Assembly (NCBI GenBank): GCA_013152765.1
Contig: JAADFT010000161.1
Span: 1-5,771, forward strand
Reading direction: 5' to 3'
DNA length: 5,771 bases
Source: Calditrichota bacterium
GTDB lineage: Bacteria; Zhuqueibacterota; Zhuqueibacteria; Oleimicrobiales; Geothermoviventaceae
This document shows positions 1 to 5,771 of this stretch, piece after piece (the stretch's first letter is position 1; every line of letters begins with the position of its first letter). Both the position numbers and the translations under genes were made by a program. The notes beneath the pieces are model-generated. The model did not search any database and was not told the origin of the DNA. It was given only the letters and a program-made list of their open reading frames with translations.

Positions 1-3000
1 GTGTTCCCATTTACGTCAATTCCCGCTTGAGTTACGCTCTGCCTGAACCTCCGCGAGTTGCCCACGACCGAAACCCCGTAGGTTCCTACCGACGCACATT
101 CAGAATCCCCGAGAGCTGGCGCGAGCGGCAGGTGTTTCTGCACTTCGACGGAGTCAAGTCCGCCTTCTACGTGTGGGTAAACGGCAGGCGGGTCGGTTAC
201 AGCCAGGGAAGCATGACCCCGGCTGAGTTCAACATCACTCGCTACCTGAATCCAGTCAAAGACAACGTCCTCGCCGTCGAGGTCTACCGCTGGTCCGACG
301 GCAGCTACCTGGAAGACCAGGACATGTGGCGTTTCAGCGGCATCTACCGCGACGTCTACCTGTTTAGCACACCGCCTCTTCACATTCGCGATTTCGCCGC
401 ACACACCGATCTCGACCGCCGCTACCGCGACGCTACGCTGCGTCTCCGCGTGAGCATTCACAATTACGGCGATGAGCCGTCCTCCCCCGCGCGACTTGTC
501 GCTACCGTGACTCGAGATGCGCACACCCGAATCGTCGCCCGACTGGTCGCGGCCGTGCCTGCAGTGCCAGCCCACGCAGAAACAACAGTTGTCCTTTCCA
601 CCCGTGTTACGAACCCGGCAAAGTGGACCGCTGAGACACCCAACCTCTACCGCCTTATCCTGTCTCTCAGAACCCCCTCGGATAGCGTCCTCGAAGCCAC
701 GGGGACCAGTTTCGGCTTCCGCAAAATCGAGATCCGCAACGGCCAATTCCTGGTGAACGGCGTACCGATCTTGCTCAAAGGCGTGGACCGTCACGAACAC
801 CATCCCCGTTTCGGTCGCGCTGTTCCCCGCGAGACGATGCTCCAGGACGTTCTGCTGATGAAGCGTTTCAACATCAACGCCGTTAGGACGTCACATTACC
901 CCAATCACCCGTACTGGTACGAGCTGTGCGACCGCTACGGCATTTACGTGATCGACGAGGCAAACCTGGAGTCCCAGGGCGTCAACGACCTCATCCCGCG
1001 CAGCGATCCGCTCTGGAAACCTGCCTGTCTCGATCGCCTCGAACGCATGATCCAGCGCGACAAGAATCATCCCAGCGTGGTGATGTGGTCGCTCGGCAAC
1101 GAGGCCGGCACCGGCGACACCTTCTTCGCCATGCGGGACCTGGCTCACAAACTCGATCCCTCCCGACCGGTGCACTACGAGGGCTACAACGACGCAGCTG
1201 ACGTGTACAGCCGGATGTACCCCAAGATCGACGACATGGTCGCGTACGCCGAAGGGAATCCCACCAAGCCGTACTTCATGTGCGAGTACGCCCACGCCAT
1301 GGGCAACGCCTGCGGAAATTTGAAAGAGTACTGGGACACCATCGAAAAGTACCCGATTTTCATCGGTGGGTGCATTTGGGACTGGGTGGACCAGGGTCTG
1401 CTGAAGAAGGACAGCTCCGGTCAGGAGTATTTCGCCTACGGCGGCGATTTCGGTCCGCCGGGCACGCCGGGCGACGGCAACTTCTGCATCAACGGCCTGA
1501 TCTTTCCCGACCGACGCATCTCTCCCAAGATGTGGGAGGTCAAGAAGGTGTACCAGAACATCGCCGTCACGCCAGTCAGCCTCGAGGACGGCTACATCCG
1601 GGTCGCCAACCGCTTTCGTTTCACCAACCTGAATCGCTTCGAGCTCAGGTGGCGCATCACTGCGGACGGTAAGCTGATCCGTTCCGGCAATCTGGGGCGG
1701 CTGGAGCTCGGGCCCGGCGAGGAGACCATTGTGCACATTCCAGTGTCCTTTGTGCAGCGTGACCCCCACCGCGACTACTGGTTAGAGCTGCACTTCGTTC
1801 AGGCCGAGCCAACGCTCTGGGCGCCAGCAGGCCACGAGGTCGCCTGGGAGCAATTCCTCCTGGCCCGTGCCAAACGCCCCCAGCCGACCGGCACCCCTCC
1901 CGGGGAACCGCTGCGTGTGATCACCGAGCCTGATCGCCTCATCGTTGCCAACCCGGCGCTACGTCTGGTCTTCGATCGCACTTCCGGTTTCCTCCGCCAG
2001 TTCTACTGGAAGGGGCAGCCGCTTCTCGCCTCAGGCGGTGGCCCTCGACTCACCCTGTACCGCGCGCCGCTGGACAACGACATCAAAGTCAAGATTGCCT
2101 GGAAAAAAGCCGGCCTGGACCAGATGGTGCCTACGCTCGAGAGCATCCGGGCGGCCACAGCCGACGACGGTCACGTGATCGTCCAAACGACACACCGGTA
2201 CGAAAGCGAAGCAGGCGCCCGCGTTCTACACGATTGCGCTTACTCGATCTTTCCAGACGGCACTGTGCTACTCGAAAATTTCGTCCTCCCCGTCAGCCAC
2301 CTGCCGACCCTCGCTCGCGTTGGACTGGGCTTGCGACTTCGCCCCGGTCTGGAGAAACTGACCTGGTACGGTCGCGGCCCCCACGAGAACTACCCCGACC
2401 GCAAAACCGGTGCCGCCGTCGGGCTTTACCGGAGCACCGTCGACTCGCAGTACACGCCCTACATCATGCCGCAAAACAACGGCAGCCGCCAGGACGTGCG
2501 CTGGTGCCTGCTGAGCGACTCCACCGGATCCGGTCTGCTGGCCATCGGCGCATCCGGCGCATTTGCGATGACCGCGTTGCATTTCAGCGAGGCTGACCTG
2601 GAACAGGCCAAACACACGGTCGAACTTCACCACCGTCCGGAGATTTACCTCACGCTCGATGCCCGCATGCGCGGTGTGGGAAATGCAAGCTGCGGGCCGG
2701 AGATCCTGCCTCAGTACGAGGTACGTCCAGAGACCACCGCTTTCGCCTTCGCGCTCAAGCCCTACGAGCCGGGAGAGCCGACTCCAGACGCCCTCGCCCG
2801 TGCTCCCCTTCCGGTGCCACTTCGCCCGCTGATCAAGCGCGACGAACTCGGCTACGTTTCGATCGACCCGCTTGGTCAGGAAGGAGAAATCCACTACACA
2901 CTCGACGGCACCGAGCCGACCCTTACCTCTCCGCGCTACACGGGCCCCTTCCCGCAGGTGGCGGCATGCAGCCTGAAAGCGAAACTCTTTGCTGGCAGCA

Positions 3001-3716
3001 TCCCAAGCACAACCGCCTTTCTGCCGCTGGCAACGCTCCACGTCATCCGACCAGCAATTGCACCTTACGACGCCTTTTTCCACGACACGCTGCGGGTTCG
3101 CGTGTGGACGAGAACACCCGGTGCCGAAATCCACATCACCACCGACGGCAGCGACCCAACGCCTTCCAGCCCCGTTTACTCCGGACCGTTGACTCTGAGA
3201 CAGGACACCGAGCTCCGGGCCCGTGCCTTCAAAACGGGCTACGTCCCGAGCGAAGTGGCGGTGGCGCGCTTCGCCGTAGTCAGGCCACAGCCGGGCGTGC
3301 AGTACCGCTACTACGTCGGTCACTGGGAACAAACGCCGAATCCCTTCGACCTCAAGCCGGACAAAACGGGCGTCATCGACCAGTTTCGCCTTGACCTGGT
3401 GGAAACCAACCGGGACCACTACTCGCTCGTCATGTTCGGGTTTGTGAAAGTTGAGCGCCCCGGCCGCTACACGTTCTTCTCGGGCTCCAACGACGGTACC
3501 AAGCTTTTCGTGGACGGCCGCCTGCTCGTGGACAACGACGGGCCCCACGGCTACCAGGAACGCGCTGGCAGCGTGGACCTGGAACCCGGGCTGCACCTGA
3601 TCGAGGTTCGCTACCTGCAGGTCGGCGCTGCCCAGGACCTGAAAGTCTCGTGGAAAGGGCCCGGCTTTGACAAACGGGAGATTTCCGCCCAGGACCTGAG
3701 TGCCTGGGCAGAGTAG
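1..3716 (+). CDS. lacZ: GH2 beta-galactosidase with tandem CHB_HEX-like and PA14-like C-terminal modules (5' end cut off)
   Basis: Hydrolyses terminal beta-galactosides such as lactose by the retaining GH2 mechanism. The reading frame is open to base 3, and the codons before the TTG at 27 encode typical family sequence (PIYVNSR), so the true start lies upstream. By comparison with E. coli LacZ about 80 residues, plus any signal peptide, are missing. Counting residues from base 27: sugar-binding domain to ~110 (N16, D91 of WSDGSYLEDQD), beta-sandwich ~113-231, TIM barrel ~232-520, domain 4 ~530-620, Bgal small-chain-type domain ~640-910. Catalytic residues are present: acid/base E359 (SLGNE), nucleophile E420 (CEYAHAMGN), and H256, H290, Y398, H423, W451, F486 and N489. 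Two positions differ from E. coli: the Mg ligand H418 is Q317, and W999 is C889. The extension holds two CHB_HEX_C-like repeats (~932-1006, ~1007-1088; YTLDGTEPT and TTDGSDPT) and a PA14-like domain (~1090-1229; FFSGSNDGTKLFVDG). These suggest carbohydrate binding outside the cytoplasm, but export cannot be judged without the N-terminus. Galactosidase activity is likely; the exact substrate is open. Confidence 0.95.
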   Translation, partial: VPIYVNSRLSYALPEPPRVAHDRNPVGSYRRTFRIPESWRERQVFLHFDGVKSAFYVWVNGRRVGYSQGSMTPAEFNITRYLNPVKDNVLAVEVYRWSDGSYLEDQDMWRFSGIYRDVYLFSTPPLHIRDFAAHTDLDRRYRDATLRLRVSIHNYGDEPSSPARLVATVTRDAHTRIVARLVAAVPAVPAHAETTVVLSTRVTNPAKWTAETPNLYRLILSLRTPSDSVLEATGTSFGFRKIEIRNGQFLVNGVPILLKGVDRHEHHPRFGRAVPRETMLQDVLLMKRFNINAVRTSHYPNHPYWYELCDRYGIYVIDEANLESQGVNDLIPRSDPLWKPACLDRLERMIQRDKNHPSVVMWSLGNEAGTGDTFFAMRDLAHKLDPSRPVHYEGYNDAADVYSRMYPKIDDMVAYAEGNPTKPYFMCEYAHAMGNACGNLKEYWDTIEKYPIFIGGCIWDWVDQGLLKKDSSGQEYFAYGGDFGPPGTPGDGNFCINGLIFPDRRISPKMWEVKKVYQNIAVTPVSLEDGYIRVANRFRFTNLNRFELRWRITADGKLIRSGNLGRLELGPGEETIVHIPVSFVQRDPHRDYWLELHFVQAEPTLWAPAGHEVAWEQFLLARAKRPQPTGTPPGEPLRVITEPDRLIVANPALRLVFDRTSGFLRQFYWKGQPLLASGGGPRLTLYRAPLDNDIKVKIAWKKAGLDQMVPTLESIRAATADDGHVIVQTTHRYESEAGARVLHDCAYSIFPDGTVLLENFVLPVSHLPTLARVGLGLRLRPGLEKLTWYGRGPHENYPDRKTGAAVGLYRSTVDSQYTPYIMPQNNGSRQDVRWCLLSDSTGSGLLAIGASGAFAMTALHFSEADLEQAKHTVELHHRPEIYLTLDARMRGVGNASCGPEILPQYEVRPETTAFAFALKPYEPGEPTPDALARAPLPVPLRPLIKRDELGYVSIDPLGQEGEIHYTLDGTEPTLTSPRYTGPFPQVAACSLKAKLFAGSIPSTTAFLPLATLHVIRPAIAPYDAFFHDTLRVRVWTRTPGAEIHITTDGSDPTPSSPVYSGPLTLRQDTELRARAFKTGYVPSEVAVARFAVVRPQPGVQYRYYVGHWEQTPNPFDLKPDKTGVIDQFRLDLVETNRDHYSLVMFGFVKVERPGRYTFFSGSNDGTKLFVDGRLLVDNDGPHGYQERAGSVDLEPGLHLIEVRYLQVGAAQDLKVSWKGPGFDKREISAQDLSAWAE

Positions 3717-3782
3717 TGTCCCGTGTGAGAATGCAGGTAACGTCCTCGACGGGTCGTCCAGCGCACCACCACGTTCAGGATT

Positions 3783-3803
3783 TCAGACCAGGCGCCTGTC
3801 TGA
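3783..3803. terminator. Inverted repeat between convergent genes, possible weak bidirectional terminator
   Basis: TCAGAC (3783-3788) pairs with GTCTGA (3798-3803) around a 9-base loop that itself contains the palindrome AGGCGCCT. It is the clearest dyad in the 112-base gap between the two convergent stop codons, where a shared terminator would be expected. There is no T tract on either strand after the stem, so it does not look like a classical intrinsic terminator. It could be chance. Confidence 0.3.
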
Positions 3804-3828
3804 CGAAACGGGGTCTACACGGCGTGGA

Positions 3829-5007
3829 TCAGCCGTTCCTTTGGTCGGGAGTCCACAGAATGGAGCGATCCGGCAGAAGGTCGGCGTGTTCGGGGGGAAC
3901 TTCTTTCGGCAGGGTACCCACGCGGTTTCGTCCCGCTGCTTTGGCCTGGTAGAGGGAACGGTCGGCCATGTCCAGGAGGGTCAGCGGATCTTCCGCGTGT
4001 TGAGGGTAAGAGGCCACTCCCACGGAAATTGTCAGTTTCCCGTCCGGCAGAAGTGCCTCGCCGTTGAATTGCGTCCTTTCCACTTTCCGGCGCAACTTCT
4101 CGGCCACCGCCACGGCCCGCTCCCAGGTAGTCTCCGGCAAGAGGATGACAAATTCCTCGCCTCCGTACCGGGCCAGGAAGTCCGTACGGCGAATGCTGTC
4201 CGAGAGCTCGCTGGCCAGTTTGCGCAGCACCGCGTCGCCAGCCAGGTGGCCGTGTGTGTCGTTGTAGTGCTTGAAATGGTCGATGTCGATCATGAGGACC
4301 GACAGAGCTCGCCCGTACCGTCGGGCGCGCTCGAACTCTCGCACCAGCATTTGGTTGAAGTAGCGACGGTTCGAGACGCCGGTGAGCGGATCCGTGAACG
4401 ACATTTCCCGGGTTCGCTCAAAGACCAGCATCGTTCCCACGACGTTGCCAATTTGCTGCGCCAGTTTGTCCAGAAAGACGAGCTCCCGCCGCGCGAACGC
4501 ACCGGGCTCGCGGCGCCCCAGCGCCAGCAACCCGACGATTTCGTTTTCGCTCGACCGAAGGGCAAGGGAGACCAGACTTCCCTCGGCGCCCATCAGTTCT
4601 GCCAAAGGTGAGCTCGAACGCGCGAGGTCGCGGTAGTAGTGCCGGTCCTTGCGGAGCAACTGCCGGAGCGGTCCCTGCAGCGACAGGCGCAAGTTTCGTC
4701 TCACCCTCCCTGCAAGCCCGAAATGACTCTGCAACTCCAGGGAGTCCTCTTCGCCTCGTTTTACGAAAAAGCTGTAACGATCGATGTTGAGCATCGACCG
4801 AAAGTGCGTTTTCAGGGTTTCCAGCATCTCACCCAGGTCCAGCGTGCTCGCCACGGAACGAAGCATCTGGTACATCATGTCGAGCTCGAGCACGCGCTCG
4901 CTCAGTTCCTGGTTTACCCGCTCGAGGCTGCGGATTTCCCTCCGGAGCTCGTCAATCCGAGTCCGTCGTACACCGTTTCCCGACGACTTGTTGCTTTCGA
5001 CCGGCAT
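3829..5007 (-). CDS. GAF-GGDEF diguanylate cyclase
   Basis: Predicted soluble diguanylate cyclase, making cyclic di-GMP from two GTP. Layout of the 392 residues: basic N-terminus, a heptad-rich coiled-coil-like helix (~14-50), a GAF-like sensory domain (~52-200), the GGDEF domain (~203-370) and a short polar tail. There is no membrane segment or signal peptide, so it should act in the cytoplasm. The catalytic set is complete: DPLTG at 206-210, metal ligand D241, guanine-binding N249 and D258, and the active signature GGEEF at 282-286. The inhibitory I-site is also intact: R273-x-x-D276 lies exactly five residues before GGEEF, as in PleD, so product feedback is expected. The GAF ligand cannot be read from sequence. 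The ATG at 5005-5007 is supported by a GAGG 10 bases upstream. It starts 2 bases after the TGA of the preceding gene, so the two are almost certainly co-transcribed and perhaps translationally coupled. The cyclase call is firm; its output pathway is unknown. Confidence 0.96.
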   Translation of the reverse strand: MPVESNKSSGNGVRRTRIDELRREIRSLERVNQELSERVLELDMMYQMLRSVASTLDLGEMLETLKTHFRSMLNIDRYSFFVKRGEEDSLELQSHFGLAGRVRRNLRLSLQGPLRQLLRKDRHYYRDLARSSSPLAELMGAEGSLVSLALRSSENEIVGLLALGRREPGAFARRELVFLDKLAQQIGNVVGTMLVFERTREMSFTDPLTGVSNRRYFNQMLVREFERARRYGRALSVLMIDIDHFKHYNDTHGHLAGDAVLRKLASELSDSIRRTDFLARYGGEEFVILLPETTWERAVAVAEKLRRKVERTQFNGEALLPDGKLTISVGVASYPQHAEDPLTLLDMADRSLYQAKAAGRNRVGTLPKEVPPEHADLLPDRSILWTPDQRNG

Positions 5008-5009
5008 TT

Positions 5010-5579
5010 TCAGTACGCCTCAGTCACCGCTTCCCTGTCCACAAACCCAAGGTAAGCAAAAAGCGACGCCACCCGATCCCCAATTCCACTGCTGGACGGA
5101 CTCCGTACCACAAAGTTGAACACTTTAGGCACGGGGCAATCAGCCAGCGACGCCCGAACCACGGCGCCACTCTTCACCGCCACCTGCGCGCCCAGCGGAC
5201 TGGGCCGCTCTTCCAGGTCCAGTGCCACCGGAGTGCGCACCTGCTTCACCCGGTCGAGGAGTTTACGCTTGGCCAGACCGGTCCGTCCAACCTCCGAAGC
5301 CTCGTAGGGTATTCGGATCTCCCGGCCCTTGCTCTTCAGCGCTTGCAAGAACGGGCGTGGGGCAAAGAGAACCAAGCGCGTGTCGTCCACACCGGTTTCC
5401 TGGACAGCACGCCAGGCCTCGAGAAAAAGCTCGTACTGCTGAGGAAAAATGAGCAGAATTCTGCCTGGCCCCACGGACAGCTCTCCCTGCCACTCGAGTT
5501 CCCCCTTGCTCGGCTTCATCGTGGCCACGTAGGCCCAAGCTAAGGCCTGGAATGGTTCTTTCACTTTCGTCACCAGCAC
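5010..5579 (-). CDS. Uncharacterised 189-residue protein, resembling the N-terminal half of GT9/heptosyltransferase-like proteins
   Basis: I do not recognise this protein with certainty. It has a Rossmann-like alternation: a hydrophobic strand followed by a helix (GRILLIFPQQYELFLEAW, ~39-56), a second strand ending in LVLFAPRPF (~69-77), a basic stretch (~100-115), a strand VALDLEE (~118-124), then SGAVVRASL and FNFVVRSP. This order recalls the N-terminal domain of GT9 (ADP-heptose:LPS heptosyltransferase-type) proteins, with their 'DlviDLq...sGA..R.g' core. The C-terminal nucleotide-sugar domain of that fold is absent, so transferase activity is doubtful; a binding or regulatory role is possible. 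There is no signal peptide or membrane helix. The longest frame starts at GTG 5577-5579, about 25 bases below a good promoter; an alternative is the ATG at 5517-5519 (residue 21, MKPSKGELEW), which would give 169 residues. Neither has a strong ribosome binding site. The gene is promoter-proximal and ends 2 bases before the diguanylate cyclase, hinting at a shared process such as envelope or exopolysaccharide control. That link is inference. The gene itself is likely real; the fold assignment is tentative. Confidence 0.7.
   Translation of the reverse strand: MLVTKVKEPFQALAWAYVATMKPSKGELEWQGELSVGPGRILLIFPQQYELFLEAWRAVQETGVDDTRLVLFAPRPFLQALKSKGREIRIPYEASEVGRTGLAKRKLLDRVKQVRTPVALDLEERPSPLGAQVAVKSGAVVRASLADCPVPKVFNFVVRSPSSSGIGDRVASLFAYLGFVDREAVTEAY
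5018..5021 (-). promoter_or_regulatory. Ribosome binding site of the GGDEF gene
   Basis: GAGG on the minus strand, 10 bases before the ATG at 5007, embedded in the last codons of the upstream gene. It supports this ATG as the start and close coupling of the two genes. Confidence 0.55.
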
Positions 5580-5581
5580 CG

Positions 5582-5594
5582 AGGTTCGGAACCT
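5582..5594. repeat. 13-base perfect dyad in the operon leader
   Basis: AGGTTC-G-GAACCT is a perfect inverted repeat around base 5588. It sits just downstream of the predicted transcription start and ends 2 bases before the GTG start codon. In RNA it could fold into a 5-bp hairpin with a 3-base loop that covers the only purine-rich (AAGG) stretch in the leader; in DNA it could be a repressor half-site pair. Short enough to be chance. Confidence 0.4.
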
Positions 5595-5610
5595 TCGAGG
5601 AGCTCACCTG

Positions 5611-5640
5611 AATATAGGCAAATCGTAACCGCCAAGTCAA
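5611..5640 (-). promoter_or_regulatory. Sigma70-type promoter of the two-gene minus-strand operon
   Basis: Reading the minus strand, TTGACT (5640-5635) and TATATT (5616-5611) are separated by 18 bases. Each hexamer differs from consensus at one position. Transcription would start near 5604, giving a leader of about 25 bases before the GTG at 5579. No other promoter is obvious between the two genes, so it probably drives both. Not tested experimentally here. Confidence 0.65.
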
Positions 5641-5771
5641 GAAGTATCTTGCACCTGCGTAAAGTTTCTGCGCGGCGAAGCGAACAAAGCAAGCCGAAAA
5701 GACGTGCCAGGCACCGCTTTTGACCACCGTGACCTTGCAGGTCTCACGAACTTTCGCTACATTTCGCTGCG

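Noticed and set aside
27..29. TTG at 27 as the start of the beta-galactosidase
   Set aside because: The frame stays open to base 3, and the preceding codons encode the conserved GH2 segment PIYVN, so the gene starts before the window.
891..1769. A 292-codon minus-strand open frame opposite the TIM barrel
   Set aside because: Shadow of the GH2 catalytic region; the translation is low in complexity and matches no family I know.
2268..3596. A 442-codon open frame on the minus strand opposite the beta-galactosidase
   Set aside because: It lies opposite strongly conserved GH2, CHB_HEX and PA14 coding sequence. Its translation shows no domain, and long antisense frames are expected in GC-rich genes.
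3700..4611. A 303-codon plus-strand open frame opposite the GGDEF gene
   Set aside because: The minus strand here encodes an unmistakable GAF-GGDEF protein; the plus-strand product has no recognisable motif and overlaps the end of the beta-galactosidase.
5263..5727. A 154-codon minus-strand open frame crossing the operon promoter
   Set aside because: It overlaps the 189-residue gene in another frame and runs through the promoter; its composition is that of a shadow frame.
5735..5763. Possible plus-strand promoter (TTGCAG, 17 bases, TACATT) for a gene beyond the right edge
   Set aside because: Only 3 of 6 bases match at -35 and 4 of 6 at -10, and no downstream gene is visible in the window.

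Overview
The window holds two convergent transcription units in moderately GC-rich bacterial DNA. The plus strand (1-3716) carries most of a family GH2 (LacZ-type) beta-galactosidase. Its 5' end lies outside the window, and it ends in an unusual C-terminal extension of two chitobiase/hexosaminidase-C-like beta modules and a PA14-like domain. The minus strand carries a two-gene unit. It is read from a recognisable sigma70-type promoter (5611-5640) into a 189-residue protein that I cannot name firmly but that resembles the N-terminal half of GT9/heptosyltransferase-like proteins (5010-5579). That gene is followed after 2 bases by a GAF-GGDEF diguanylate cyclase (3829-5007).

The two units converge on a 112-base intergenic stretch (3717-3828) containing one 6-bp inverted repeat and no obvious T tract. 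The right-hand 190 bases (5580-5771) are non-coding as far as I can see. They contain the minus-strand promoter, a 13-base perfect dyad just upstream of the first start codon, and possibly the control region of a divergent gene beyond the edge.

No RNA gene, mobile element, CRISPR array or integration site is visible. The organism cannot be named. Canonical -35/-10 elements, a large modular GH2 enzyme of the polysaccharide-degrader type and a GAF-GGDEF protein suit a free-living, probably Gram-negative, environmental bacterium. A lineage around the Bacteroidetes/FCB superphylum is a guess from protein style only.

Functionally, the left gene points to use of galactosides or plant and animal glycans. 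The right pair points to c-di-GMP signalling coupled by co-transcription to a protein that may relate to envelope glycans. Nothing in the sequence links the two units beyond being neighbours. I see no strong case for a wholly new system. The items most worth a second look are the Mg-ligand substitution in the beta-galactosidase, its C-terminal architecture, and the tight pairing of the uncharacterised 189-residue protein with the cyclase.
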